Assembly (NCBI GenBank): GCA_932294295.1
Contig: OW028577.1
Span: 5,051,001 to 5,115,000 of the forward strand
Direction of reading: 5' to 3'
Origin: Alitta virens
Taxonomy: Eukaryota > Annelida > Polychaeta > Phyllodocida > Nereididae
DNA: 64,000 nt
Of this stretch, positions 24,401-39,400 are shown in pieces; the first letter of the stretch is position 1; each line of letters starts with the position of its first letter. Below the pieces are notes generated by a model, which worked only from the letters and a program-made list of their open reading frames with translations, was not told the DNA's origin and ran no database searches. A program made the position numbers and the translations under genes.

Positions 24401-27400
24401 TCCACCACCACCACCACATGTTATTAAATGAGAAATCATGACTACAGTGCCATATGAATATATTTTTGTGAATTGACACAATTTGACATGAAGATGCCGT
24501 GTTTCCTCGACACATATGCATGTAATTCTATGGCATGCAGCCATGTTGTAATTATATGAGATGCACTTACATGCTGTGATTGAGATGTAGACATGTCCTT
24601 TGCGCTACATACATCCTTCATTATCTAGAAGGATGCAAGCCAAAAATTCCATTGAATTCGCTTTAATTACATTATAGACATACTGCATGTGAAATGTCTA
24701 AAATTAAAGTACACCACATGGAAGCCTTGTCTGTTTGTATGACATTTGTTTGAGGCAGACGTAATTATGAGATGATGAAGCTCATAGTCTACAAGGCGAT
24801 ATACATTTACTTCAAGGATGGGGTCACTTTGGGGTCTTTTCATGCATTCAGTGGCATTCATCCATGATTTATACAAACTAATTTAAAGGTTTTTTTTAAA
24901 GATTGCCTATATTTATAATAGAGATTTCTCTGGGGTAAACTCGTGGGTTGGGTGCTGTTTCATCACTATTTGTTTTTTTTACAACATACAAATGACATCA
25001 ATGCAAGATATAGCCCATAAAAATCTCCCAGATGGCATGTCATGTTGGCCCGAGGCAGGTCTGTGGAACAATGCCTTGCCTGGTGACGCTCAGGATATCG
25101 AACCCTGGACCCTTAGAGGCGCTGGTCTCACTTCAACCGCTAAGCCACTGGTTGACTGGATATTGCAGGAAAAAACACTTCGAAGGAAGACAATACCATC
25201 CAAACTTTCTTCCATGTGCTCCTGAAATCTTTTCATTCCTTCCATGAACCCCATCTACTACGTAAAGAAATTCGATCGCGACCGGATATTGTCACATTAT
25301 TTTTCTGTCGCGACATGTCTTGACTGATGACGCGTCGTGAAGTATGATGTTTATTGGCCATAGAATGTCACATCCTTCTGCTCCTTGACTCCTGGCCTTC
25401 TTGTGTGAGATGACGATAATGTGATGAAGCAATCACTGGTCATGACAGCTGTCAAGCTATGGATGACATTTTAGCACTAGCACTAATAGGAGGCAAAACT
25501 CCTCCTTGCAGTACAATTTGTCATCCTGCTCATAGAAGTCGTTGTTGGGGCTTAGTGGTTATTAGCATGAACAAAGAGACTCTGGGTCCAAACCGCTCAC
25601 TGTTTATGAGCCAAATCTAAATTTGAACAGGCCTGCCAAAAATGTAATTGTAAAGTCGGTTGAGATTTTGATATCAAACTATAGTATAAACCTTTACATT
25701 TACGAGTGACCAGGTTGAGGTTGGCAGAAGAACCCAGGAGTCTTTAAATACATTGTACACTAGTTTTGGTATGTATAATCGTCAGCACAATACCCAGTTT
25801 CACTATTCGGTATATCCCAAAAATCTGTGGTGAAATCCAATCTGAATGTCTGACGTGTCCATTTGCATAAATGCAATGACCGATAAGTATGAATGTGGAA
25901 TTTGAGCCATGGATCTACTCCTATGAATAATTCATTGAAATTTCTGCAATTAAGAAATTTTAACGAGTGCAATGGCATGGTTTTTCCCCCTCTTTTAATT
26001 CTTGATTTTTATTTTCCTGTCTCGATTAGTAGCTTGAGGCAGGAGATGAGGCAGTGGCTTTGTAATTAGAGATTCCCATTGTCCTCATTAAAACTTCTCG
26101 TTCCTGAACTTTAGCTGTTTTCTTTCCTCGTATGTATTATATTACTTGTATGTTTGGAGAGAGTTTTAATTAAAATGTTATTTATACACTGTATAAGCAA
26201 TGATATTTTCATTTTCTGTAGAACAGTACTCTGTTGCAGAAGAATACCAAGCTTACCGTATTTTCACAATTATTACTTAGCTAATAAAATGTTTCCTTTG
26301 CATTCCTTAAGTTTTTGTTGTGATGGTTTCTTTGTAAGATTTTTAGATCATATTTAATATACCCTACGATGAAATCAATGCGAGAATGGTATAGCATAAT
26401 ATTATCTACTTTTCATTTCATTAAAACCAGAGAATATCATATGAATATCAAATGGATTATCATAAAATAATTGCGTGTTATTTTGAGCTATAAAGCAAAT
26501 TAACTTTCAGTAGCATCAAACACTGGCACGGTAACAGGGCGAATACGGTGTATCTGGATTCCATGTTTTCCTATCACGCGTCAAGCGAACTTTGATGTGA
26601 CAGAAGCCGCTGAGCAAGTGTCATGGCTGTCTTGACAGATGACAGTTCTCTGCCTGATCTGTGTGATGATACACAGAACGAAATCCTTTTTGGGAGAGAT
26701 GTGGACACGACAAAGGGAACTTGGGGTGGATGTGGGATTAAAGTACAGTTAGTATCATAAAATATGGTCGACTCTAGACAACTGTAACAGCCTATTCCTG
26801 GCTCTAGCTATAACCGGATAAAGCCAGCTACTTCTCTCTACTCCTAGCTTATAGTCGGCTTACGCCAAAAAACAATGAACCTTGTTAAATTTAAGGAATT
26901 TATCTGATATGGTGCTACATGAACCTTTAGATCTGGCTTTGAGTAGCCAGCTATAGCCAGACAGTTCCATTTAATGACAGATAGTATCGTATGGCAGAAG
27001 TTGTCTAGCTTTGTCTAGGTTTAATTTGACGGGGCTTTTTTAATGGAACTAACTAATCCTGTTTGAAATAAATGTATTGTCATGATAGAACTGTCTCAAT
27101 GCTACTGGTATGAAGTTTAGTCAGGTTATATGACCAATCCGCCCGAGGCAAACGTAATGATGAGATGATAAGGCTTGTAGTCCACACCATATACATGGCA
27201 TCACCAGTTTAGGGATGATATATATATATATATATATATATATTATTCGACAGCTTCATGTCATTCATGACATATGTGTCACAATGTAAACAGAAAATAC
27301 AAAGTAAATAACATACAATAACAATTAAAGAATAATAGAAAATTAGTAAATAAAACTAGGTTCCAGCTACGATAAAGATTAGTTACAATACAATAGCAAC

Positions 27401-30400
27401 ATAATAATGTACAGTTTTCAATGTAAAGTGATCATGCTCATGCCTGGCCTGGAATCCAAACACGGAGCTGCGATGGCCAGCTGCATGGTCACTTTAAGCC
27501 ACTAGGCCACCGAGCAGCTGAAAAATATACACTTTTATTTTCCTTTAATAAAAGTCACTATGATCTCAATATTCATATGGTGACCAGGTTTAGTGTGGTC
27601 AGCATACACAGCAATGACTCTCAAGTGGTGCATATTATAACTGCTCCCTACGCTGTTCATTAGCCCATCTGTTTAGATATATATATCCTTAATTTGATAT
27701 GACTTTTGACCCAATGCTTTCCTGTGGTATGTGTAATTAAATTTTCAATATCTTTAGTCAGGTTTTTACACAGGCTACCTGCCCAGGTTACTGAACCTAC
27801 ACATGAATAAATAAGGCGTACAAAATATGGCGTGAGAATGGGTGATTCCGAAGTTTTGCAAACTGTGAAAGGTTGATGCTTTTGAATTGGCGAATCCAGG
27901 TTTATGGCAGCATAAAGTGAGTCGAATTTATAACTGAGATTCCTGCATGTATTCTGAAAGCCCAGGGCACCATATACAGACTCCCAAAAGATAGCAAAAA
28001 AGCATAAAGATTTCATGAGGGATCCTCTTGATGACGTCAGGGAATCTCTTGACTTGGAACGTTGCGAAAGAATGACGTCACTCTCATGTGGTGCCGCCTC
28101 CTAGTGGCTACTCTGATGGTGGTAAATGGTGGTGGTGGTGGTATGAACTTCAGAGCCTCAAATTCAGTACCATAATTAAATAGTTTTGAGTAATACTCTT
28201 AATCAAAGAAAAATGGCTGCATGTAATTAGGTAAAAAATTATAACTGAATTTCATGTAATGCTGCAGCAGTGAAGTCAGCAAATATTCTATTAATGACTA
28301 AGCGTATTTTTTTTTATCAATATTGTAATTTGATTGTTATTTGCATAAATGGCCAGAGAGACAATCGATTATTTAGGACCCTGCATTGTCTCGTATCGAT
28401 TGTTGTTTGATTAATAGATAGAATCTTAGCAGATACTAAATCCCATGTTTAGCCTTTAATTCTCCTTATAATTGAATTAGCCAAATATGTTGTAGCTCTT
28501 TGACCTTGCTGAACTGCCAAATGTTTCAATGCCACTGAAGGTGGCTTTAAAGCCTTGGAAATCCAATATACTTTGGAACTCGTAGAACTTTTTGGCAGTC
28601 CTATAAGTGAGTTCTTAGACAGTTTGATTAAAATCAATGAACCAAAAAAAAAAAAAAAAATGGTTGTGAATATATTTATTAGATTTCATTTGTATGCATA
28701 AGAAACTTCTTAAAGAGGCACCAACCAATAAGCCTAAACTATAAATAGATATGTGCAAATGATCTTAATGTAAATATATGCAGATTTAGAATCATTTTGA
28801 TACACTTTTTTATAAAAAGTTCATGGTAGGTTTGTTGCTGGTATGGCGGCCATTTAGCAGCACATTTGCCAATGTTTTGTACAGGTGAACGAGACATTTG
28901 CAACCAAATCTGATTGCTTGTAGGATTTGTTCGAGATTATCACGAACAGTCTATGCACATTATTAAATGAAATCGGAATACTCAGAAGCATGGAATATTG
29001 TGACAAACAAAACTTCATATTAAAGATTAAGAATTTCGTGAGAGAGTGACTGTCACAATGATTTTGTGTTTGTGACCAGTTACCATCGCTTTCTGACTCC
29101 GATCTGATAAATCGATTGATGGATCGACTTGCAATCACAGATGACCTTTGACCCCTGTCACATTGCTCGCACGTGATTGGAATGGAATACAGAGGTTGTC
29201 ACTCTGAGATGTGTTTGGCTTTTCATGGAATGTGTTAAGTTTAGAACCCTCATATCGAAACAAGAGTCACAATGATATTAAGGAGTTTGTGCTTCATCTG
29301 CAGGAGTAGATCCTATCAAGGCTAATGTACACTACAATACTCCTAAAAATAACTCTGTCTTTTTTCTAGCTTTATTTAGCTGGCCTACAACTGCAAGTAA
29401 CTATTGTTATACTCCACCCCACCACGTGACCTTTTCTATTGTTCTTTTGCGGGATATAACCAACGAAAATGTTAGTTAACTCCCTCCTGAGTGCAAACTG
29501 AACTGTTATACGTAATAAAGGCATCAAAACAAAACAAACAATCAAACAAATTAGTAAATATGCCTTATGGAGTAGAAGTTTGTTAACTCCCTTTTTGGGA
29601 GTTAACTAACATTTTTGTTGGTTATACCCGACACCGAAGGTTATACCCCGACACCGAAGGTTATACCCCGACACCGAAGTCATCTGTTGCCATTATAAAT
29701 GCGACAAAAATGTTAGTTAACTCCTGACTATGAGGGATAAAACTAACACTGATTTCAGGTGAGTCGACTGTTGGATGTCTCCATCTAGGTATGGCAAAGT
29801 TTGAACAACTTGTAGTTTCTGCTATTCCCAGCCTGGTGAGTAGTGCTGTGCTGGTCAGCCACTGTGACTCCAACCATGGATGTCTTATACATGTCTTATA
29901 CATCCATGCTCCAACCTATCACAGTTACAGGCTTTTTGATACACGGCCCAATTGTTAATCAGTGAGTCAAGTAGTTGAGTTCAAAAGATGACTCCGGGTC
30001 CATTAGGGTCCATCAAGTGACTATGACCCTGCTTAGGAGCTCTAAAATTACGTTTGGTCTGTGTTGGGTGGAAATTCGGATGACTATGTCATTTTATTTG
30101 GAATTTCATCAGATAAATTTCATTTTCATTTGAAATTTCATCAGAGAAATTTGCTTCTTGGCAGCATTTTAGATCTAGTACAGTTACTTTCATTAAAAAC
30201 AGTCTGTCAAATTGAAACTAGACAAAGCTGTCATAGCTGGCTACTCAAAACCAGATCTAAAAGTACATATTTATGATATATTAGATTAATTTCTTACATT
30301 TACCAAGGTTTATATTTATCTGGTGATAGATGTAAGCCGATTATTAGCCATAGAAGTGGACAGAAGTAGCTGGCTTTAGCATGTTTAGACCACAAACAGG

Positions 30401-33400
30401 TACAGGTCGCTACAGACAGCTAGAGTCAACTGTATTTTATGAAACTATATGAGGAACAACCATGCAACCACTATTAATTCCTGGTATATTTCCTCCCCCC
30501 CTCCCAAAAAAAGCAAGTTTTTTTGGTTACCGAACAGACGTGATAACACATTCCACCCAAGATAAGCAGTTAGATACCATAAATCATCATTTCACATATA
30601 GTAGTTTTAGCATTGTGGATAGTTGCGCCTTCATGCATTTTTCAGCACATGCAATGTACAATGTATACACTATCCCAAATGCCCCGAGACTTTGTCCTCT
30701 GATGCATAAACAAACTACTCTGGCCTATTCTCCTGGTTATACCGCTGTAAACTTGCATTAGTCGTCCGCATGCCGAGGAGCAGTTAGGCTTACATTGTTA
30801 GTGCGAAAAGCGAAACCCTCGTGGTATGGATCCAGGAAAAGCCTTTTAAGGTTGAAGTGACCGGGTCGCGTGCTTCGGCCAGATAGCTTTATCCTCTCAG
30901 ATGGGGACAGGGTAGTAGGGAATCTAATGAAATGGCACCCTGAGAAGGCCCCGGGCCAACCAAAGGGATACTGGTTAATGAAGCGATGTTCTAATTGCCT
31001 ATTTGTAAAATGCAAATCGATGTTTGTGAGACGGATGTCCTTTCGCAAGACTTGATACATGTCAGTTTGCGAAGACAGCCTACAGAAACAGTCCATTAGC
31101 GAATACTGGTGTCTATTTCAAAACGTATATATAGTATATACGAATGTCTATTCACAATGACTGCTGATTGTTATTCACAAATACTGACATTAAAACCATG
31201 TTGTCTGTTTCCAAAAAATATGATGCTTATTTACATATATTGTATTCAAATGGTTGGTGCACAACTGATATTAACTCACAAAGAATTCTGGACAAAAGAT
31301 TTCTAACCACCCGACTGACGTCTGTACTTCCTGGGGTGGGGGCCTAGCTCAGTGGTAGCGCACTGGGCTTCCAACCGCTGGGTCCCGGGTTCGGTTCCCG
31401 GTTGAACCTAAGTTGGATGGCTGTTTCATCCTTCATCTCATTGCCATGGTCCCTACCTGTCCTAATTAGCCCATCAGGTGCAGAAATACAGGATGTAAAG
31501 CCCTAATCCACCACCACCACCGCCACGTCTGTATTCCCTAAATTGCTTGTTTGCGAAGACTGATGTTCAGTAGTCTTTTCACTGAACAGCCCTGAATTCA
31601 GCAGGACATAAGTCTTTCCTCCCCTCTTATTACTCATTTTGCTTTTCAGACGTAGTAGGTAATAACTGATTCCATAAATATAAGTTTCTCAGAAAAATAA
31701 CAAAAATCAACTAAATGATAGAGTGTCAAATATACATTAAAATCCACTAAAATGACAGCTGCTTGGATGCACTTTGTTTCAGCCAATCACAGAGCGGAAA
31801 CTTTTTCAGCCAATATAATTTCAGTATTGTTTTTTAGCCACCTGGTGGAAGTACAGATAACCTTCAGTGAAAATCCACGATTGCAGAGACCAATGTCTAT
31901 TTACACGATATTTCTGATTTGGCAGGATATATATTTAACTATATATATAACTGATGTTTATTTACAAAGAGCGATAGTAATAAACGATAAAATGTCTTAA
32001 TCACCAAGACTGATGTTCATTCACAAGACTTTTGTCTATTCGTAAAGACTGACGCTTTCCTTTTCTTGTATTTTCAGCACGGAGAGACTGCCCTGCACCT
32101 GGCTGCTGGAGGAGGAAATTTGGACATTGTTGAGTTTCTTAGCTCAAAGGGCATTGACCTCCATGCAACTGACAAGGTAATTTCCATATGCACATCAGGA
32201 TGACCAGATGCATTTGATGTCTCTTGTGGACTTCTTGTTGGGTCGCGGAAGAATTAAGCTTTTATGAGAAAAAAAACATTAAGCTTGTAGTGTGTGTCCC
32301 ATTATGTTGTGTATAATATAATCACAGTACAGCTGTAATTGTTAAACACACAATTCATTCTGATAAACCTAGCTCATACTTTGTGAAGTTGGATGTAAAA
32401 ATTACATATAGAAGAAATTAAGAGCGTGCACATAGAACTTGCATCACAATATTCGAACACGTCTGAGATCATATTTCTCTGTTAATATGAAAACATATAA
32501 TGCCTTGGATTTGAAGAGATTCTCTGCACTTTCTTTACTTTGAATCTCAACTTCGCTTGTTTCTGAAACAGACTTTCAATTTGCTTGTTGTTGCTATCAG
32601 TGACAGATGAAGATTGATAACGAGTTAATGAATATTGGCATGTGGAGTCTTAAGAAACCTCGAAAGACTGAAAAATGTGTCCACTCGAGGTTGTCGACTG
32701 AGCTTGAGTCGCTTGACTTCATCCAAGACTTCATCAACCCGTTTCATTACATTACTGGGTTTTAGTGGATCCATTCGCCATGAACGGTAGAAGGGTCCTT
32801 TCGGTTGGGGCTAATCTGCCAATAAAGCTGCTTTATTGTCGCTCACGCTCTAAACCCATTTGTCTCATTCGGGTGTTGCATTTCAGAGAGCTGAAAGGCT
32901 CGTAGGTTTTATGTGCAGAATCCAATGTTGTCTTTTCACCCAATGAGGATTTGGCAAAGAGAATTGTTGCCATTTTATCGGCTCTTTCTTGGCAAATTTC
33001 TTGGAACCATGTTTCATCAGAAACAATAGGAGATATTTTTGATTTATCTTTAGGTACCGTTAGCATTGAATTCTTAACATTAATGACATAATATTATTGA
33101 AAGTGACATCAAATTAGTCTGTCTGACCTTTCTATGTTTGAGTCTTTCTAAGATCACAGGACCACAAATAGCATGTAGACTGATCATTGATTTGATGGCA
33201 ATGTATTTGTAAATTAGGTTTCCTACGTAATATTATCACTTCATTTTAATCCATTCTTTTCATGCAGGAAATTGACCAACAGCAAATGTGTAATGGTGGC
33301 TTAAATTTCACCATTGTCTAGAAGCTTGCGGTGTACTTTCCATAGATGACTGAATGCTGAAGAAACAGAACTATGAATTTAGCAGTTGAGATTTCATGGT

Positions 33401-36400
33401 GGGTCACGTCATAGATCTCGTCTTCCTGGCCAGATTGTCTTCCCAGAATGAAGAATTTGTCAGAGCAGTTTAGCAGTGGACAACAGCATTTGTCAAGCCT
33501 TAGCTTTTTGAATTATTCAACAATGTTCTGGCCGACCAAAACTAGATGTAATGCATTAGCACTGCGCCACCCCACCAATTGAATTGGATGTTTATTGCCT
33601 TGTAATGTCTGGTAATCCATCGGCTGAGTGCATTCATTGCATACATCATCCGTCTGATGCGAAGCATTTTTCCCTCATTTGGATGCCCGCTGTGTTAATG
33701 AAGTTTTTTCGGGCTTACATGTGTCTCGGAAGTTGATTGAATTTATTTGGCACTAGGAATCGGATCAGATTTTCACTCGCAAATCACCAGGACGACTTTA
33801 TCGAACTGTCGACTGGGTGGCTCAGACAGGAAACAAACTGCACTGGGAATTAGGCGGAATAAATTATGTAGCGGGAAGATGCGTGCAAGTTTAATCTTCT
33901 TGGCGTGCCATGAAATGTATTTTGGTGGTGAGCTATGTGAGAAGATTTCCTCGGATTAAGCCTCCATCAGGTAATGATTTATGGCTTCTACTGCAGCTAT
34001 TTTACCACATTTGAGACATCAAAAGGGTTGAAAGACTCTCGTCTGCTTCCCAAGCCCTCAATTCAGCCCACTTGCACTCTCACTCGCGCTTTTGTGTATG
34101 CTGATGTGATTGCTAATCTACTATAATTTTCCTCACGAATGCACGTCATACCATATGTTGTGGTGTTACCTTGCACCGAAAATTTTGCACCAAGAAGTTG
34201 ATGACAGGATGGCCTGAAAGTTGGTTCTAGGTTTGAATCATACTCCGCTACTATGATTTTATAATCTCATCCTGTATTCCAATCTTATCCTCTCTTCATT
34301 ATTATGTATACCTCTTGGTAATTTAAGCCAGGTTTGGAACTAATGATGCTGACACACCTGCTCATTGGTTTTTGTGAAAGACCGTGTGCCAGTTGTGCTT
34401 GGTAGTTCTCGTCTTTTGTTTTGGTCACAACTAAAGTCTTTTCTAGAAAATGACATGGGAAATATCCTCACCAATGTTGGCAATAGGCCCACAATATTGA
34501 TTTCACACCGATGTTGACCTTAGTAGAGGGGCTACCAATACTGTATACACGATATATCCCACACACATCTATCGACTACCATCCACTCCGCTGGGCGATC
34601 ATCTCTTGAAATTATCCCGGATTTGGCAATGGCGGAATCCCCTCCTGATGACACAAGATCAAATGAAGAGTGCCTCAATATCCATTACGAGGTGCTTGGA
34701 GATCTGACAGCCTAAGTGCACCGTGATGGATGCGCTAGATTCATAGGGGATTCCTACACTTGTCATCTGCTTCTATCCCAGCTCCACTCTTTTTTGCATA
34801 CATCACAGCAGTTTTCAACTCCTCGCAATCCCCAAAGCTGCACCTAGACTGAAATCTTATATCTTGAATCTGAAATTTTGTCTTGGGTTTTAAGTGTTTG
34901 TTATGTGTGGTCTCCTTTTTGATCTGCCATATTTTGATCATCATGCCGGTCGGTGTCAGTTGTTGCTGATATTGCGGAAAAAGGTTTTTTGGTTGTCTGT
35001 GCTACTGGTCTGAAGCTTTGTCAGTTTATATGACCAGCTGCCAGAAGCAGTTGATGAGATAAGACTAGGAAAGCTGCACCATATATGTTACACATTTACA
35101 CCATGTGTGGTGGGGCTTCCAACCACTGGGTTTCCGGGTTCAATTCCCGGTTGAGCCTATGTTGGATGGCTGTTTCATCCTTCGTCTCATTGCCATGGTC
35201 CCTACCTGTCCTAATTAGCCCATCAGGTGCAGAAATACAGGATGTAAAGCCCTAATCCACCACCACCACCACACCATGTGTGGTGTCTTTCACTTGCCTG
35301 AGGAAGGAATTGAACTCAGGACCTTCAGGAGTGGATACCGCAATTGCCTCTCTTCGTGGTATTCTGTAATTTGACGCCTTCTTTGTGGAATGCTCTATCG
35401 CTAGTATCCTTAAATGGTTAGTCTCTAAATTAAAGGCATCTTCAGTTCAAAGTTTGTATTACTATATACCCTATGACCACCTGAGGGTTGCACCACCCCT
35501 AGTAAACAACCTCACTCACCGAGTGGGATATCGAACCACCTACCCCACTCATGAAGCCACCAGGGACCTGAATCTCCACCATTTAGTGCAACTTAACAAC
35601 ACCTGCAGCATTTGAGCTAAAGAGCAGATGCCCCCCCCCCCCCTAGCTAAGCATGCTTAGTGCTACTATGCGAGGCAGTTGTTTGCCAGGATGCTATTAC
35701 TATGGTAGTGTAACTTGTTTTTGGTATAAATAGAGAATATTAAAAGTTAGTTGATACGATGGCCTTGGAGCAGGTTCAAGTGTATATTTTATTTCCCGCT
35801 TTGTTTGGTTTTCCTGAATATTTTTCTGTTCAGTTGTCGAGATGTTCAGTTGTCTGTCGTTGTGAAAGACCCAAGGTTGTTGCTTCAACAGACATTGTTA
35901 AGACACTGTGTGTCATAACCTCACAGCCCAGCGACCTAGTTATGGACATGCTTTGCTAGTTTACCTAGTTAACCTAGTTAACCAAAATGATTGGTTAAAC
36001 TATGTAGCCGCTAGCACACTGCCGAAAGGCTGAGTATAGACTTAAGAAATCTTCTCTTAAAAATACAAGATAAATGGATTCTTTTTTTTTTTTTTTGGCA
36101 ATTTTTCTGAATTACCTGCTTGTCAGAACAAGAATTGCATAAACTCAGCACATGAACATCTAATTATTCTGTAATTCATTGTTAGACTTTTAAAGCATAA
36201 GCCAGCCTATAGACTATAAGAGAAATTGATTAATTTACTTTGGATGAGTATGCGAGCAAAACATGTACATAATTAGGTTGCTGGGCTGTGATATGATGAC
36301 ACACAGTGAAAAGTGTTTACACAGTTTGTTAATACCAACAAGGTGACCTCGTAGTAAGACATACATTGTGTGCTCTGTGAAGGGCTGTTTTCTGATATTC

Positions 36401-39400
36401 AATTCTCATTTAATTTGTTTTATTTTAGCACGGAGACAGTGCAACTTACTGGGCCGCGAGACAGGGACACGTCCATGTGATAAGGTACCTGAAGGAGCAA
36501 GGAGTATCATTAAACACTCAAAATAAGGTACTATACATGTTGTAATCAAGAATAAAGTCTCAGCTGACTGAGCTGACACCAACGGGATAGCGATAAAACT
36601 AAATTAATTATCCTACTAAGTAAAATGTGTAAATTGATGGGTTGTGACTTGAAACTGTGACCTGGTAGTATGTCCAGAGGATTCATTTTTATGAAAATTA
36701 TATTCCTTCAGCTCTTTAATCAGTATCATGACTTTGGGCATAAAATTATATTATGAGAATTTTAATTGACGAAGAATGTATAATCGCACTCGTAAAATGT
36801 GATATATTTGGTTTGTAAATATGCGTGAGGAAAGTATGAATTGTTTGTCATTGGAATTTGCATGTTGAGCAATACTTTAGTCTCTCCTTTATTGTTTCCA
36901 GAGCTTTTGGGATTGCGATATTTGTCATATTTGTATCTTCCCTCAAAATCAGACATACATTGAGCTGTGAAATCTGTGATCTGTTGAATAATGCATTATA
37001 TGGAAAGATATCAAGGACAAAATTTGTTTTTTTTTGAAACAGGCTGGAGAAGCGCCGATCCATGTTGCTGCCCGATATGGCCATATCAACGTGATAGAAT
37101 TTCTTTGCAAATCAGAAGAGGCGGATGTGAATTTACAAGACAAAGTAAGTCTTGCTGAACACGATTTTATCTATGTATCCATTGTGCCACCTTGCAGTGT
37201 GTATTGGAATTTTTGTTTGCACCTATGTATTATATTTAATTACAATATTGATTATGATTTAAGCGATTGCTAATTTCTCATTTGTTTTGCTCGTACAAGA
37301 CCGATTTGCTTATTTCTCATTCAATTTAACTTTATTTTGCTTGTCTCAGTTGTCTGTTATAAAAACCAGTTTGAAATTATTTTCCATTTAGTATGTTTAA
37401 TCTTAATTTAACACATTTTGTCTTTGGTTCTCCTCTTTAATTTCCTGCTTACTTTCCCTCAGGTAACATTATACTGAGTTGTGTGTAACTTGTATGGCTG
37501 TTTTATGTTCAATGCATGATGTGTCGTTTTTTGTATTGATGTCATGTAGCTCGGAGAGACAGCTCTGCACAATGCGGCCTGGCACGGCTTGCCCTCCCTT
37601 ATTTGTCTGCAACTATGCAGCGCAGGTTGTCACCTGGATAAACCTAATAAGGTAATGAGATAACCTCCAGCATCACCTTATCGGCTTCTTATGGCTGTTT
37701 GCAGTTTATCTTGGCTAGGCGCGGCACTTATTATTGCAGAAATATGTCGGTTTGAGTTTTATCGACTTTCCTGCATAACATCCCTGCATTTCTAGGATAA
37801 GATTTAGGATTGTGCAGCATTCTAAGGCAGGATCTTGTCACTCACACAAAGATTGATTAATGGAGTGAGGGAGATGGGCAATAATACGTTACAATACAAA
37901 ATTTGTGGGAGCTTTAACAATTTGAAGTTCACATTACAACATAGTGCATAAAGTGAATAATTTGGCCACACTTTTTCCAGGCTTAGACATTAATTTATAG
38001 ATCAATCAAATCATATTCACTAGGGTTCCCTTAACCAGGATTATCTTATTATTTCAACATTCATCTTATCTTACATGCACCTTGCATAAGGGTATTACGA
38101 ATAAATCTCCCTTCTGATAAAGCTGAGAGATATTATGATTGTGATTGAGTTTGATTTACAAAAGAAAGACAATCCCCCGGAGACTTCCTACTAGATACCT
38201 TTTTCGGTCTTAAAAATTTCAATGGCCCTATTCGATTATGGACGACTTGCTCTCAGCAAACATTCCACTGTATTGGATTCAGTTTTAAAGGCATAATTCG
38301 ACCGCGTTTGAAAACCTGAAATTCGGTTTACCAATGCATGTAATTTGGGACACATCATTTTCATGGAGCCTAGTTAATTGTGACATGTAAGCTGTGTGAT
38401 TCAATCAGATATTCAATAACTTTTGCCAAAATTAGATTAGAGCATTCTCCGCGGAGCCACCAGTTTCATGTCTATTTAATCGGCCAAAAATTGATTTAGG
38501 GCAATTTATGAAGTGAGTGGCTGTGCATAGAAAAGGTTGTCTCTGCCTGTGAATACCATCTTTTATAACATGCAAGTTTAAATGTTTTTGATGAAATGCT
38601 GCCGCTTTAAACTCCAATCTGGTCGAGACTTGGCTATAAGTCATAATTTATTTTAGTACTTAAAGTGCAGAATATAGATTACTACTGATAATCATCTGTA
38701 ATGTGGTGATATTCTTTGTATTACAGGAGGGAGAGACTCCATTACACTGTGCGAGTGCACGGGGTAACATAGATTGTGTCCGAGTGCTGATCAAAACTGG
38801 TGCTTCTCTAAATGTTCCCGACAAGGTAAACTGCTTAATTTGTGTATATGCTAATAATTGTTGCATCTGGTGTAATCTATATATCGTTGTGTATGTTGTG
38901 AAATGAAACTGCAGCTTAAGTTCAATTTATGGCATAGTTGGAATATTTCATTTCTGGCTAAGTTGTTGCACTTTGGCTGACCCATACGACAAGAAATAAT
39001 TGCCAGATTTTGGATATTTTTTTAAATATTTTTGGAATAATTTTTGAAATAATTTTTGGAATAATTTTTAAAATAATTTTTGAATAGACTTGTGGTCAAT
39101 ACAAAATTTTCCTACTTAGTAGTTCCAAGTGTACACTTATCTATCAAAAACTTAATATTCTGTTCTTGATAACATTCATGTTACTTAAATAATCGTTAAA
39201 CATTGATATATATTATTTCAGAGAGGGTCGACGGCCTTGCATCTCGCTTGTAGACGACATCATGTCAACATAGCCGTTCTTGTGCTACATTCAGGCTGCC
39301 AGTTTGATATATTTGATCAGGTAAAATGTCATCCAGATTTTATGTGCTCTGTCAGATGTAAAAGAACAATATAGAACTAAAAAGAGTCTAGTGGGGACCT

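Larger units (their letters stand above)
21422..32077 (+). other. DAPK1 intron of 10.6 kb
   Basis: No additional DAPK1 exon is needed here, because the flanking exons are contiguous in the human protein. It contains three family 1 SINEs, two MITE copies in opposite orientation, tRNA-like fragments and the 29451 inverted repeat. The 112-118-codon minus-strand frames at 27660-28016 and 30758-31096 show no domain. Confidence 0.75.
32177..36428 (+). other. DAPK1 intron of 4.3 kb
   Basis: Holds the truncated SINE at 35113, the SINE family 2 tail at 35022, a tRNA-like fragment and a T run at 36082-36097. 32200-34980 shows nothing recognisable. Confidence 0.75.

Noticed and set aside
27660..28016. 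118-codon minus-strand frame inside the DAPK1 intron
   Set aside because: Composition is mildly protein-like but shows no motif. Kept out for lack of support.
30758..31096. 112-codon minus-strand frame with overlapping + strand frame
   Set aside because: No recognisable domain and no conserved start or splice signals.
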